From positions 124,001-188,000 of the forward strand of contig NZ_CP027770.1 of the NCBI RefSeq assembly GCF_003012915.1: a stretch of DNA of 64,000 nt. Direction: 5' to 3'. Positions within the stretch are counted from its first letter, which is position 1. Each line of letters opens with the position of its first letter. Under the pieces are notes generated by a model. The model saw only the letters and a list, made by a program, of their open reading frames with translations, did not search any database and was not told where the DNA came from. The stretch is from Staphylococcus felis (lineage in GTDB: Bacteria > Bacillota > Bacilli > Staphylococcales > Staphylococcaceae). Positions 17,374 to 28,934 of the stretch are shown piece by piece. A program made the translations under genes and the position numbers.

Positions 17374-17841
17374 TTATCGATTAAATGTCGATTTTCGTTT
17401 AATACTCACTGTAACCATAAATATAACCATTACTAATGAGCCGATAACGACAAAGAAATAAGGAATAAGTGCAAAAAAGCTTTTAACATTAAAAATAGCT
17501 GCATATAAAATAGGTGGATATAATAAAGCGTTAAATATTTGCGAAATAAACACTGCCACTAAAAACCACCACAAATAAGGATGTTGAAATTTCATTGCGA
17601 CAACACCTGAAGCGTAAGCTAAAATATACAGTATACCTGTATAACGAATACTATTGCTTATAGCGTTGATGGCACTTTCTGTTACGTTATTGCCTGAGTG
17701 CTTTAACATATAACTCACGACTTGATCATCTACAATAATCACTTGATGTATCACAAGTGCAACCGCAAATAAAAATGTCATAATGCCCAACAACTTACCT
17801 GTTTTTTCTGCTCTTATATCCGCTGTTAATTTTTGAGACAT
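17374..17841 (-). CDS. Hypothetical four-helix membrane protein
   Basis: A 155-residue protein with a short cytoplasmic N-terminus and four predicted membrane segments (about 17-37, 66-86, 88-112 and 120-145), then a basic end (VSIKRKSTFNR). I do not recognise a family. It lies between eno and secG on the same strand. The ATG has an AAGGAGAA-type site before it. Nothing in the sequence shows its role. Confidence 0.75.
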   Translation of the reverse strand: MSQKLTADIRAEKTGKLLGIMTFLFAVALVIHQVIIVDDQVVSYMLKHSGNNVTESAINAISNSIRYTGILYILAYASGVVAMKFQHPYLWWFLVAVFISQIFNALLYPPILYAAIFNVKSFFALIPYFFVVIGSLVMVIFMVTVSIKRKSTFNR

Positions 17842-17973
17842 ATTGGTTCTCCTTTTTACATAATCATTTCTTATTATAGCAGTTTCCTCGTTCGAATAAA
17901 ATGAACATTAAATAGACACTTCAAACTTCTGGGCATCCTTTTATTACGAAAAACTATATTGTTGATAAAAAAA

Positions 17974-18046
17974 CTCTCAGTCAAATTGAACTGGTCGCAT
18001 TAAATTAAGAAGTTATGCAATAATGGATTGCTTAACGCCTTTTTCT
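17974..18046. repeat. Dispersed intergenic repeat, module 1
   Basis: From CTCTCAGTCAAATTG to TTAACGCCTTTTTC, nearly the same 72 bases occur at 37692-37763 downstream of clpP. The right half is a hairpin (TTATGCAAT / ATTGCTTAA plus T run) that works as a plus-strand terminator. In this copy the outer part of the stem is degraded. Confidence 0.8.
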
Positions 18047-18175
18047 GTGAATAAATATAGCACATTTGATTGTTTCCTAAGCCGAGACTTCTGGGGCGCC
18101 TAGAAAAGCGAGGCTTTATGGAACAATCAAATAAATGAAATTATTTATACACCAGTCCGATTTACTATAGAACCT
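18047..18175. repeat. Dispersed intergenic repeat, module 2 (long hairpin)
   Basis: ATTTGATTGTTTCC ... GGAACAATCAAAT forms a long stem with an inner AAGCC/GGCTT pair. It is followed by TTATTTATACACCAGTCCG and ends TATAGAACC. Almost the same sequence lies at 51421-51616 upstream of whiA, where about 70 extra bases sit in the loop. The hairpin is conserved, so it may act at the RNA level. Confidence 0.8.
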
Positions 18176-18227
18176 AAAAAAATCGAGATAGAAATCTAAT
18201 ACATGCATTAGACTTCATATCTCGATT
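18175..18227 (-). terminator. Terminator of the glycolytic operon after eno
   Basis: An AATCGAGAT / ATCTCGATT hairpin with an inner CTAAT/ATTAG pair is followed on the minus strand by a T run. It lies about 50 bases after the eno stop. Confidence 0.85.
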
Positions 18228-18275
18228 CCAATTCAAAGCTCACTTGAATGAATTCCAAACTTTAATTATAGCGAT

Positions 18276-19583
<1,308 letters not shown>

Positions 19584-19729
19584 TTAAAATCTCCTTTTTA
19601 ATTAAGATAATACCCTGCATATTGTGTATCAAGGTTAGCGCACTAGCATGCGCACTTTTATTTAAACCTTTTTACACAAGTTTCTTTCACTAATTATTAT
19701 AACGAGTTTTTGTATTATCTGAAAGTTTT

Positions 19730-21247
19730 TTAATGTTTGATTAATGATTCGCCTGTCATATCTTCAGGCTGTTTAACACCTAGCAAATCGATTAGTGTTG
19801 GTGCTAAGTCACCTAGTCGTCCAGTTTCTCTCAATTCGATATTAGGCTTAGTTACGATAACTGGAACTGGGTTTGTCGTGTGTGTAGTCATCGGTTGATC
19901 ATCCGCTGTTAAAACTTCATCTGAGTTACCATGATCAGCTGTAATAATGGCATGACCATCCATCTCAAGAATCTTATCAACAACTGCACCTAAGCACTCA
20001 TCCACCGCTTCAATCGCTTTGATTGTTGGTTCTAACATTCCACTATGACCTACCATGTCTGGGTTCGCAAAGTTTAAGATAATAAGGTCTAAGTCACCTT
20101 TATTAAGCTCTTCTAACAATGCATCACGGACTTCGTAGGCACTCATTTCGGGCTTTAAGTCATATGTTGCTACTTTAGGTGAATCAATTAAACGACGACG
20201 CTCACCTTCAAATAGCTCATTACGTCCACCACTCATAAAATAAGTCACGTGTGGGTATTTTTCAGTTTCTGCAATTCTAAGTTGTGTCAGGTTATTATCT
20301 TGTGCTACTTCACCAATTGTATTTGTTAAGTCTACTTTTTCAAACACAATGTGTGCATCAACTTGATCGTTGTATTTTGTAAATGTCGCGTAGAATAAAT
20401 CATCCACTTGCTCCACTTCAAAGCCGTCGAATGCTTTATTCGTAAAAATTTCTGATAATTGTGCAGCACGGTCTGGTCGGAAATTATAGAAAATGACTGC
20501 ATCCCCGTCACTGACACCATTATTTTGACCTTGTACTACGAACGGTTCAACAAATTCATCTGTTAAACCTGCTTCATAGTTCGCTTCCACACCAGCTCGA
20601 GCAGAAGTATATTTCACATCACTAAAGTTGCGAATCGCATCATATGCTTTGTGCTCACGATCCCAGCGTTTATCACGGTCCATTGCATAGTAACGACCAG
20701 CAACAGAGGCAAATTGACCAACACCAATAGCTTCAAATTGTTGTTCAGTCTCATCAATGTACGTCAATGCCGATTTTTGATCCACATCACGACCGTCTAA
20801 AAATGCATGAACATACACCTTTTCCAAGCCTTTTTGTTTAGCTAATTTTAAAATAGCAAATAGGTGTTTGTAGTGACTGTGTACACCGCCATCAGATAAA
20901 AGACCGAAAACATGCAATGCTGAATGATTTTTTAAAGCATGGTCTATGGATTGATTTAAAACGTTGTTATCAAAGAAATCTCCATCTTCAATTGCTTTGT
21001 TAATGCGCGTTAAACTTTGATAAACAATGCGTCCAGCGCCAATATTCATATGTCCAACTTCTGAGTTACCCATTTGTCCCTCTGGAAGTCCGACATCTAA
21101 GCCACTTGCCTCTATTTGAGTCGTCGGATACATCTCATAATAACGATCAAAATTAGGCTTATGTGCTAATTTAACAGCATTCCCGTGAGTCTCTTCACGA
21201 TTTGCAAAACCATCTAGAATAATAAGTGCTGTCGGTTTTTTTGCCAT
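19730..21247 (-). CDS. gpmI: 2,3-bisphosphoglycerate-independent phosphoglycerate mutase
   Basis: A 505-residue manganese enzyme that interconverts 3- and 2-phosphoglycerate. The catalytic serine is Ser-62 in [15 protein letters not shown]. Metal ligands are seen in [17 protein letters not shown] and [10 protein letters not shown]. It is of usual length and in the alkaline-phosphatase superfamily. It begins 2 bases after the tpiA stop, so the two are translated together in the glycolytic operon. Confidence 0.97.
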   Translation of the reverse strand: MAKKPTALIILDGFANREETHGNAVKLAHKPNFDRYYEMYPTTQIEASGLDVGLPEGQMGNSEVGHMNIGAGRIVYQSLTRINKAIEDGDFFDNNVLNQSIDHALKNHSALHVFGLLSDGGVHSHYKHLFAILKLAKQKGLEKVYVHAFLDGRDVDQKSALTYIDETEQQFEAIGVGQFASVAGRYYAMDRDKRWDREHKAYDAIRNFSDVKYTSARAGVEANYEAGLTDEFVEPFVVQGQNNGVSDGDAVIFYNFRPDRAAQLSEIFTNKAFDGFEVEQVDDLFYATFTKYNDQVDAHIVFEKVDLTNTIGEVAQDNNLTQLRIAETEKYPHVTYFMSGGRNELFEGERRRLIDSPKVATYDLKPEMSAYEVRDALLEELNKGDLDLIILNFANPDMVGHSGMLEPTIKAIEAVDECLGAVVDKILEMDGHAIITADHGNSDEVLTADDQPMTTHTTNPVPVIVTKPNIELRETGRLGDLAPTLIDLLGVKQPEDMTGESLIKH

Positions 21248-21249
21248 AA

Positions 21250-22023
<774 letters not shown>

Positions 22024-22081
22024 TTATTTATACTCATACGTATACTTGCAATTTTTTATTCCTAGTTTTAACACATTGACT

Positions 22082-23272
22082 TTATTGATTTGCGATGGCT
22101 TTAATACCTGGTAATGCTTTACCCTCTAAGTACTCTAATGATGCACCACCACCAGTAGAAATATGTGTAAAGTCTTCTTCAAAACCGAGTTGCATAGCCG
22201 CTGCAGCTGAATCTCCTCCGCCAATAATCGTAGTGGCATCTTTAAGATCTGCAATTGCTTCACATACACCGATTGTACCTTGGGCAAAATTACTGAATTC
22301 AAATACACCCATCGGTCCATTCCATACGACTGTGTTTGCGCCTTCAAGTTGCTTTTTAAATAATGCAACTGTTTCAGGTCCAATGTCCATTGCTTCCTCA
22401 TCTTCTGGAATTGCATCAATTGAAACAGTAGAGATATCTGCATCATTTGAAAATTCTTTCGCAACCTTTGCATCAACTGGTAAGACAATTTGATCTCCAG
22501 CTCTCTCTAATAAATCTTTTGCAAAGTCAATCTTATCCGCTTCTAATAATGACAGACCAATTTCTTTGCCTTGCGCTTTTAAGAATGTATATGCCATTCC
22601 GCCACCGATTAATACTTTGTCTGCAATTTTAAGTAAGTTTTCAATCACACCGATTTTGTCTGATACTTTTGCACCACCCAAAATGGCAACAACCGGTTTG
22701 TTTGGATTGTCAACAACACCACCGATAAACTTGATTTCTTTTTCCATTAAAAAGCCAGCAACAGCTTCAACATTTGATGCGATACCAACGTTTGATGCAT
22801 GCTCACGGTGAGCCGTACCGAACGCGTCATTTACAAAAATATCTCCAAGTGACGCCCAGTATTGTCCTAATTCTTTATCATTTTTAGACTCTTTTTTACC
22901 ATCTACATCTTCAAAACGCGTATTTTCAAACATGAGCACATCGCCTTCATTTAAACCTTTAATGGCGTTTTCTAATTTTTCACCGCGCGTTTCAGGAATA
23001 AATGTTACATCTTGTCCTAGTTTTTCTGATAAACGCTTTGCAACGGGTGCTAAAGTTAATTTCTCTTTATCACTTTCTTCTTTCACTTTACCTAAGTGTG
23101 AGAATACAACAACTTTACCACCTTGCTCAATAATATACTGTAAAGTTGGTAATGCTTGAACAATACGGTTATCATTTGTGATTTCGCCGTCTTTCATCGG
23201 GACGTTAAAGTCAGCACGTACAAGCACGACTTTCCCTTTTAATTCAACATCTGTTACATCTTTTTTTGACAT
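22082..23272 (-). CDS. pgk: Phosphoglycerate kinase
   Basis: A 396-residue two-domain kinase that makes ATP from 1,3-bisphosphoglycerate. Visible are the signature [11 protein letters not shown], the basic patch HLGK with FENTRF, the hinge region, and the nucleotide-binding [15 protein letters not shown] and [10 protein letters not shown]. It is of normal length. It starts after AAGGGGGC. An intrinsic terminator-like hairpin sits between gapA and this gene, so transcription may be partly reduced before it, or it may have an extra promoter. Confidence 0.98.
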   Translation of the reverse strand: MSKKDVTDVELKGKVVLVRADFNVPMKDGEITNDNRIVQALPTLQYIIEQGGKVVVFSHLGKVKEESDKEKLTLAPVAKRLSEKLGQDVTFIPETRGEKLENAIKGLNEGDVLMFENTRFEDVDGKKESKNDKELGQYWASLGDIFVNDAFGTAHREHASNVGIASNVEAVAGFLMEKEIKFIGGVVDNPNKPVVAILGGAKVSDKIGVIENLLKIADKVLIGGGMAYTFLKAQGKEIGLSLLEADKIDFAKDLLERAGDQIVLPVDAKVAKEFSNDADISTVSIDAIPEDEEAMDIGPETVALFKKQLEGANTVVWNGPMGVFEFSNFAQGTIGVCEAIADLKDATTIIGGGDSAAAAMQLGFEEDFTHISTGGGASLEYLEGKALPGIKAIANQ

Positions 23273-23301
23273 GATAAAGCCCCCTTAAAATCGTAGTGTC
23301 T

Positions 23302-23336
23302 AAAAAAGGCGGAGAAGCGATTGTGCCCCTCCGCCT
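23302..23336 (-). terminator. Hairpin between gapA and pgk
   Basis: AGGCGGAG and CTCCGCCT form a strong stem around a 13-base loop and are followed on the minus strand by TTTTTT. The position after gapA suggests partial termination or a 3'-end stabiliser that lets gapA-gapR expression differ from that of pgk-eno. Confidence 0.85.
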
Positions 23337-23398
23337 ACTACAAGCTACTAGTTAGTTAGAAGCACATATAGTACTTTCATAACTTATTATAAATGATA

Positions 23399-24406
23399 TT
23401 ACTTAGCGTGACTTGCTAAATATTCTAAAGTACGAACTAATTGTGCAGTATATGACATTTCATTGTCATACCAAGAAGCAACTTTAACGAGTTGACGATC
23501 GCCTACTGTCATAACACGCGTTTGTGTCGCATCAAATAATGCACCGAATGTCATACCAATAACGTCTGATGATACAATTTCATCTTCAGTGTAACCAAAT
23601 GATTCGTTTGTCGCATCTTTCATAGCTTGGTTTACTTCTTCTACTGAAACTTCTTTATCTAATACAACTGTTAATTCTGTTAAAGAACCTGTTGCAACTG
23701 GAACACGTTGTGCACCACCATCTAATTTACCAGCAATTTCAGGAATAACAAGGCCGATTGCTTTAGCTGCACCAGTTGAGTTAGGAATAATATTTTCAGC
23801 AGCAGCACGTGCACGACGTTTGTCACCTTTTCTGTGTGGTGAGTCTTGCGTATTTTGGTCACCTGTATAAGCGTGAATTGTAGTCATTAAACCTTCAACG
23901 ATACCAAATTGATCGTGTAATGTTTTAGCTACTGGTGCTAAAGAGTTTGTTGTACATGATGCACCAGAAACAACTGTTTCAGATCCGTCTAATTCTTCGT
24001 GGTTTACGTTGAATACGATTGTTTTAAGATCACCTTTAGCTGGTGCTGAAATTAATACTTTTTTAGCACCTGCTTCGATATGTGCTTCAGCTTTATCTTT
24101 ATCAGTGAAGAAACCTGTACATTCTAATACAACATCTACACCAAGTTCTTTCCAAGGTAAGTTTTTAGGTTCTGGTTCTGAGAATGATTTCACTTCTTTA
24201 CCATTTACTCGGAAACCACCATCAATTACCTCAACTTCTTCAGTAAAACGTCCTTGCATAGTGTCATATTTTAAAAGGTGTGCAAGCATGTCGTCGTCAG
24301 TTAAGTCGTTAACAGCAACTACCTCGATATTTTCAGATTCTTGAATTCTTCTAAATGCTAAACGTCCTATTCTTCCAAATCCGTTAATTGCTACTTTTAC
24401 TGCCAT
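23399..24406 (-). CDS. gapA: Glyceraldehyde-3-phosphate dehydrogenase (glycolytic, GapA)
   Basis: A 335-residue NAD-dependent enzyme. The Rossmann start [15 protein letters not shown] and the active-site SGASCTTN with Cys-151 are clear, as is the [15 protein letters not shown] end. The position directly after gapR marks it as the glycolytic rather than the gluconeogenic form. The start chosen is the ATG at 24404-24406, after an AAAGGAGG site. An ATG-like start 14 codons upstream is not conserved in the family. Confidence 0.97.
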   Translation of the reverse strand: MAVKVAINGFGRIGRLAFRRIQESENIEVVAVNDLTDDDMLAHLLKYDTMQGRFTEEVEVIDGGFRVNGKEVKSFSEPEPKNLPWKELGVDVVLECTGFFTDKDKAEAHIEAGAKKVLISAPAKGDLKTIVFNVNHEELDGSETVVSGASCTTNSLAPVAKTLHDQFGIVEGLMTTIHAYTGDQNTQDSPHRKGDKRRARAAAENIIPNSTGAAKAIGLVIPEIAGKLDGGAQRVPVATGSLTELTVVLDKEVSVEEVNQAMKDATNESFGYTEDEIVSSDVIGMTFGALFDATQTRVMTVGDRQLVKVASWYDNEMSYTAQLVRTLEYLASHAK

Positions 24407-24465
24407 GTTAATGGCCTCCTTTAAATGATATTTAAAAAGTGAAGTCACTTTTTATATAATATTTT

Positions 24466-25482
24466 TTATTTCTCGGTTATCATTTTTGCTGCTGCTTCAT
24501 CTGTAATTAAGATGGTATTTTTAGGTGCTATCTGCAAGTATGCTTTAATTGCACAACCTTTAGATGAACCACCTGCTACAGCAAAAATATGTGGTTTTGA
24601 TTGGACTTCTTCAAGTTGAATCCCAATCGTTTTTACTTTGTGAACAATATTACCTTCTTGATCAAAATAATATCCAAAGGCTTCACCTGTTGCATGATGA
24701 TGTTGAATTTTATCAATCACTTCTTTTGACGATTGTCTTCTTTTCGCCATTTTCAGCGCATCACCAATACCGTGAATAATAAACTGTGACTCTCTAATTC
24801 GATTCAATGTTTGAACGACAGACGGTTCACTTAACAAGTTATCATATGTTTTGTCACTCACTTGCTCTGGTACGTAAAGTGTCGTGTAGCTTCCATTTGT
24901 ATGTTTCGCCATAGACGAGCATATCGTATTGGCTTGAAAAACAACATTTTCACCTAAACCGCCACGTGCTGGAACGAATAAGACCTCATATGGTAACGGA
25001 GACATCGATTCACTCACTGATGCCATTGTAGATCCTCCTGTTACAGAGACAATAGCATGCTTGTGTAATCTCTTCTCAAGCGATTGTCCAGCAACTCGTC
25101 CAATTTCAACTTTAACATTCGAATCTATATCACTATCACCAGGCACAACATATACTTCTTTAATATCGTATTGATGTTTAATTAATTGTGCTAAATGATG
25201 GTAATCAGAATACTGATTAAAATATTCATTGAGTTGATGCACGATATCAATACCTTCTGAAGTAAGTGTCATACCAGTTGATTTGACTAGTATGAGTCCT
25301 TGTGTTTTGAGCAAATCTGTTTCAGAACGCAACACCCGTTCTGTCAGTTTCAAAACATCACTTAAAGTACGTCTTCCGACAGGTTGAAGTTGTTGGATAG
25401 TCGTCAAAATCGAGTAACGACGATACATTTTGTCTATCAAGTCAGGCACGATTTTTTGTTGTACTTGAATCATATATTTCAA
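24466..25482 (-). CDS. gapR: Central glycolytic genes regulator GapR/CggR
   Basis: A 338-residue SorC/DeoR-type repressor. It has an N-terminal winged helix (PVGRRTLSDVLKLTERVLRSE, about 30-50) and a sugar-phosphate-binding domain with AIVSVTGGSTMASVSE, FVPARGGLGENVV and FAVAGGSSKG. The family represses the gapA operon and is released by fructose-1,6-bisphosphate. The start is a TTG with GGAGG 8 bases upstream. The reading frame stays open upstream, but that part overlaps the ribosome-binding site and does not resemble the family. It is the first gene of the operon. Confidence 0.93.
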   Translation of the reverse strand: MKYMIQVQQKIVPDLIDKMYRRYSILTTIQQLQPVGRRTLSDVLKLTERVLRSETDLLKTQGLILVKSTGMTLTSEGIDIVHQLNEYFNQYSDYHHLAQLIKHQYDIKEVYVVPGDSDIDSNVKVEIGRVAGQSLEKRLHKHAIVSVTGGSTMASVSESMSPLPYEVLFVPARGGLGENVVFQANTICSSMAKHTNGSYTTLYVPEQVSDKTYDNLLSEPSVVQTLNRIRESQFIIHGIGDALKMAKRRQSSKEVIDKIQHHHATGEAFGYYFDQEGNIVHKVKTIGIQLEEVQSKPHIFAVAGGSSKGCAIKAYLQIAPKNTILITDEAAAKMITEK

Positions 25483-25816
25483 GTTGCAGGCCTCCTTAAT
25501 AGTGAACAAGATGGTCATCATTAAGCCAAGGTGTGACATTTTAAGTCCCAATGACTTTAAAAAAATTTAACTTGCTTACAAATACATCATACAACCTTTA
25601 ACGTTAAAATGCAAGTCAAAAACTACCCCACTTTAAATCGTCGCTGGTCATTTAATGTCCAACTTAACACGATGACGCGTCTCTGAAATGACACTTGTAA
25701 CTGTTCACTATTATTATACACTTGATTACCTTTTTTTAAACATTTCAAATCAAATATTTGATTAACACTTATAACTACTATAAATTGAATTTAACATGTT
25801 CAAATGAGGTGATACT
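25483..25816. promoter_or_regulatory. Divergent control region gapR / small gene
   Basis: This 334-base region should hold the gapR operon promoter and operator. A candidate operator half is the near-palindrome GGTCATTTAATGTCC at 25646-25660, roughly like the GGAC-N6-TGTC half sites of CggR in Bacillus, but the match is weak. On the plus strand TTGATT (25758) and TATAAA (25779) could drive the small gene at 25817. Confidence 0.35.
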
Positions 25817-26041
25817 ATGCGAAATCAAGACCCTGAAGTCATCACTCCTGATGACCCAAGATACCGAAATCCAGATGATTTTAAACACTCACATTCAAAT
25901 CGCGAGCAATTTCAAAATAGACCAGGTCAATTTCATTATAAAGCTGTCGGATGTGCCCCTATAGGCTGCTTTCCTGGTTGCTTACTGTCTATCTTATTAT
26001 CCATTATACTTACGATACTACTCAATCTATGGTTATGGTGA
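25817..26041 (+). CDS. Small Cys-containing membrane-tailed protein, unknown
   Basis: A 74-residue protein with a hydrophilic first half (DPEVITPDDPRYRNPDDF), a short cysteine-rich turn (GCAPIGCFPGCLL) and a C-terminal hydrophobic segment (about 52-73). It looks tail-anchored. A GAGGTGAT site lies at good spacing before the ATG. A strong hairpin follows. I do not recognise a family. The three cysteines beside the membrane are unusual and could bind a metal or be acylated, but that is speculation. Confidence 0.75.
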   Translation: MRNQDPEVITPDDPRYRNPDDFKHSHSNREQFQNRPGQFHYKAVGCAPIGCFPGCLLSILLSIILTILLNLWLW

Positions 26042-26059
26042 ACCTCAAAATACAAAAAT

Positions 26060-26112
26060 GACAAGAAGTTAGGAGAATCATTTACTCATATGAAAATTCT
26101 CAACTTCTTGTC
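26060..26112. terminator. Hairpin after the small Cys protein gene
   Basis: GACAAGAAGTT and AACTTCTTGTC form a perfect outer stem, with an inner GAGAAT/ATTCTC pair. No long T run follows on the plus strand, so termination strength is uncertain. Confidence 0.65.
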
Positions 26113-26215
26113 TAACCCCTCGCACAGCACAAGTGAATTTTGATAAAAATCCAACCTACATATATTTATGACAAAAATGCTTTATTCCATTTTACATTTT
26201 AAACACAGTCCACTT

Positions 26216-26893
26216 TTATCGATTGTTTTCACCTGATTGATTTCGTTGTTGTGATTCCGCTGTACGATTGGATTGCGGTTGTTGTCCAGTTTGATTTTGA
26301 GGTGTTGGTACTTCTTGTGTTACTTGAGATGATGATTGATTCTGTTCAGTTGAGGGTGCCGGTCTCTGCTCAGTTGCTTGATCTGTTTGCGCCCTATTTC
26401 TTCCCTCTTCTGAACTCGACTCATTTGAAGGCTTTTCTACACTTTTTTCTTCAGTCGATGTTTCCTCTTCTTTAGCACGCTCTTCAGTCCGCTCTCGTGG
26501 CTCATTCGATTGTTGTGTATTATTTTGATTTGTATTCATTTGACGGCGTTGTTGATTGATTCTATTCGCTTCTTCTGCTTGAATAGAGGCTTCTTGTGAG
26601 CGCTTTGCTTCTTCAATACTCTGAATTCTTTCTCTTTCTTCACGTGCTTTTCTCTCTTTTTCTTTTTGAATTTGCTCATCACGCTTTTTTTGTTGCTCTT
26701 CTATAGATTTATCTCTAAGTCTTTCTTCACTTTTATGGGATTGATCTACAAATGAGAAAATAGCAAACACTAAACCACCTAGCAATATGATTAACACCAC
26801 TATACTTAGACAACCTGTTAGTTTTTTCTTGCTTTTTGAGTCACCATCTCCTCTATAATTAGGACCTTGGTTATTTCTATTTGGGTACGCCAT
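26216..26893 (-). CDS. Membrane-anchored Glu/Gln-rich protein, unknown
   Basis: A 225-residue protein. A short Asn/Gly-rich cytoplasmic start and KSKKKLTG precede one membrane segment (about 27-48, CLSIVVLIILLGGLVFAIF). A long charged helical stretch follows (about 60-120, EERLRDKSIEEQQKKRDE and similar, probably coiled coil), then a low-complexity Gln/Ser/Thr/Pro tail. The topology suggests that the long part is outside the membrane, spanning the cell wall. No domain is recognised. A role in wall or division would be a guess. Confidence 0.75.
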   Translation of the reverse strand: MAYPNRNNQGPNYRGDGDSKSKKKLTGCLSIVVLIILLGGLVFAIFSFVDQSHKSEERLRDKSIEEQQKKRDEQIQKEKERKAREERERIQSIEEAKRSQEASIQAEEANRINQQRRQMNTNQNNTQQSNEPRERTEERAKEEETSTEEKSVEKPSNESSSEEGRNRAQTDQATEQRPAPSTEQNQSSSQVTQEVPTPQNQTGQQPQSNRTAESQQRNQSGENNR

Positions 26894-27092
26894 AACTTCC
26901 CCCCACTTTAATGTATATATTAATTTATTATAACAACACTTCTACTCGAAAGTGTCATAAAATGTTTCAGATTCATTGTTAAACTACCCTTTTTTCTATA
27001 TAAACAATCTTATTTTATCTCATTCTCATAGTTTAAAATCACGTCTATAAAGGAATATATAGTCATAATGAAAATTTAAAGGAGAGATTAAC

Positions 27093-27200
27093 TTGAAGCG
27101 TATTGTAAATATGATTGTTCGTTTACTCATTTATAGGGGGATTGGCAAATTGATTCGTCGCTTTCTAAATCAACGTGAAAATAAAAATTCAAATTCTTAA
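27093..27200 (+). CDS. Small basic peptide gene (35 aa)
   Basis: A TTG start after AAAGGAGAG at proper spacing gives a 35-residue peptide: an amphipathic or membrane-active first part (KRIVNMIVRLLIYRGIGKLI) and a basic, Asn-rich end (RRFLNQRENKNSNS). A perfect terminator hairpin lies 19 bases downstream, so it looks like an independent small transcript. It could be a membrane peptide, a regulatory peptide or a type-I-like toxin. No antisense RNA was identified. It is too short for ordinary gene calling. Confidence 0.5.
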   Translation: MKRIVNMIVRLLIYRGIGKLIRRFLNQRENKNSNS

Positions 27201-27218
27201 GTGGTTATACAAAAAGAT

Positions 27219-27248
27219 AAGGTCTGAATGCTGCATCATTCAGACCTT
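27219..27248 (+). terminator. Terminator after the 35-aa peptide gene
   Basis: AAGGTCTGAATG and CATTCAGACCTT form a perfect 12-bp stem with a 6-base loop. The structure could work from both strands. Confidence 0.85.
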
Positions 27249-27445
27249 TACTAAAGGGAGTCAAAATAACCTTCGTTGTGTATTATGGGGTATACTTTTT
27301 AATTAAGAGATGTTTTATCTATTTCGAAGGTACTTATATTATAACGCAGTTTGTGAAAAAATAAACATAATAAATCTATTTTATATTGACTATTTATTGA
27401 CCGTTTTATGTCAAAATATTGAACTGAAAGAGAGGCATCAGATAC

Positions 27446-28348
27446 ATGACAAATTATTTAATAAGCGGCGGAACTGGAATGGTAGGACGCCATCTCGTTA
27501 ACACATTAATTCAAAACAATACGAATCACGTTTATATTCTTTCACGTCAATCTCATCAGTCTGATAATACTCAAGTGTCCTATATCAACTGGCACGAAAC
27601 GAACTGGGAAACAAAAGTCCCTAACATTGATGTTGTCATCAACTTAGCCGGCGCTACACTTAATAAACGATGGACGAAAGAACATAAACAACTCATGATG
27701 ACAAGTCGCCTTCAGTCTACTAGAGCACTTTATGAATTATTTAAAAATAGAACACAAAAACCTTCTATTTTATTTAACGCAAGTGCCATGGGGTATTATC
27801 CACCCTCTCATACGACTGTGTATACAGAACAGTTTAAAACGTTACCTCATGATATCTTGTCAGAAATTGTATATCAGTGGGAAAGACAAGCAAGTTATTT
27901 TGAAAGTTTAGGAACACGTGTTATTTACGGTCGATTTGGTCTTATTTTGTCCCAAGAAGGGGGTGCTTTACCTATGATTCAAATGCCATATCAATTCATG
28001 GTCGGTGGCAAAATAGGTAGTGGTAAGCAACCTTATTCATGGATTCATATCGACGATTTAGTACGTGCTATCCTCTTTTTAATTGACAATCCGAATGCAT
28101 CAGGACCATATAATTTGACTGCGCCTTTACCAGAAGCGCAAAATCAATTTGGTAAAATTTTAGGAAAAGTACTAAATAAGCCTCATTATACTTATGTACC
28201 AGCGCTTATAATGCGATTAACACTTGGAGAAATGTCAAAACTTGTTTTAGATACTCAACATGTATTACCCGAACGTTTAACACACGAAGGATTCCGATTT
28301 GAATATCCAACTTTAGAAAGTGCTCTGAACAATTTATACCATTCATAG
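27446..28348 (+). CDS. SDR-type epimerase, TIGR01777 / YfcH-like
   Basis: A 300-residue extended short-chain dehydrogenase-like protein. The N-terminal nucleotide motif [13 protein letters not shown] is at 6-18, [13 protein letters not shown] at about 66-78, and the family-typical [16 protein letters not shown] and [12 protein letters not shown] follow. An S. aureus homologue lies between clpP and gapR, as here on the same side, so this is core. The substrate is unknown. Older annotations as a cell-division inhibitor are not supported by the sequence. The TTG/ATG choice is simple: the ATG follows GAGAGG. Confidence 0.87.
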   Translation: MTNYLISGGTGMVGRHLVNTLIQNNTNHVYILSRQSHQSDNTQVSYINWHETNWETKVPNIDVVINLAGATLNKRWTKEHKQLMMTSRLQSTRALYELFKNRTQKPSILFNASAMGYYPPSHTTVYTEQFKTLPHDILSEIVYQWERQASYFESLGTRVIYGRFGLILSQEGGALPMIQMPYQFMVGGKIGSGKQPYSWIHIDDLVRAILFLIDNPNASGPYNLTAPLPEAQNQFGKILGKVLNKPHYTYVPALIMRLTLGEMSKLVLDTQHVLPERLTHEGFRFEYPTLESALNNLYHS

Positions 28349-28573
28349 AAAGCCATTTAAAACTAGACCTTGACTGATTCTGTTACAAAGTCAGAAACAT
28401 ATAGCTAAGTATTAAATTAACATATGTTATGTTCTTAATTGGACAACTTGTAACTCATTTCATGGCATGGTGAAAAGCCATAGATCTGAAGAGACCTACG
28501 TTTTTATAAACTCTTTGTCAAATAGTACTATGTGTAAAAATATAGAGGCTAAAACATAAATCTTAAAATAAAC
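28349..28573. other. No gene seen
   Basis: This is AT-rich intergenic sequence between the epimerase and the hairpin at 28574. No frame with a start and ribosome-binding site was found. Confidence 0.5.
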
Positions 28574-28612
28574 AGCGCTAAGATGATTTTAACCAAAATG
28601 CGTCTTAGCGCT
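28574..28612. terminator. Intergenic hairpin
   Basis: AGCGCTAAGA and TCTTAGCGCT form a perfect stem and are preceded by AAAATAAAC. It resembles in layout the hairpins after clpP (36113) and asp23 (40556), so it may be a distant member of that repeat family. Confidence 0.7.
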
Positions 28613-28672
28613 TCCTTTTATGATAAAACTTTATATGATATGACTTTGCTTTCCGAGGGGACAGCAACTAAA

Positions 28673-28770
28673 AAAGACCCTCTGTATCAGTTTGATTTTA
28701 GTATTTATTCCTTCAAGTGCACCATTAGTCAAATGACTATATACAAAAGTGTCTTTTTTTTAAAGTATTT
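28673..28770 (-). pseudogene. Fragment of an ISL3-family transposase
   Basis: On the minus strand the frame reads LKYFKKKDTFVYSH, then LTNGALEGINTKIKLIQRV. The NGxLEGINxKIKxIxRV segment is the conserved C-terminal signature of ISL3-family transposases. Only about 33 codons remain. It abuts the long hairpin repeat at 28786-28894. Confidence 0.55.
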
Positions 28771-28920
28771 TAATGCAAAATTACATGTATATCACGTCGT
28801 ATTGTTGGCGAGATGCCTGAGGGAATAGGATGAGCGTCGAGACCGCGGCTCGACCCATCCCCTAGGAAATGCGAGCCAAACAATACGAATGATTGATAAA
28901 AGAAAAACTTTTGGCTCTTC
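28770..28920. repeat. Dispersed intergenic repeat, module 3 (95-nt hairpin)
   Basis: The sequence from ACATGTATATCACGTCG to TTGTTTGG and on to TTTTATC-like bases is found in inverted orientation at 51612-51750. The core folds back on itself: GGCGAGATGCCTGAGGG ... CCCCTAGGAAATGCGAGCC, with inner GGATGAG and CGACCCATCC. Part of it (ATCAATCATTCGTATTGTTTGG-type sequence) also lies at 37664-37690. Confidence 0.8.
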
Positions 28921-28934
28921 ATATGGTTGGTATG

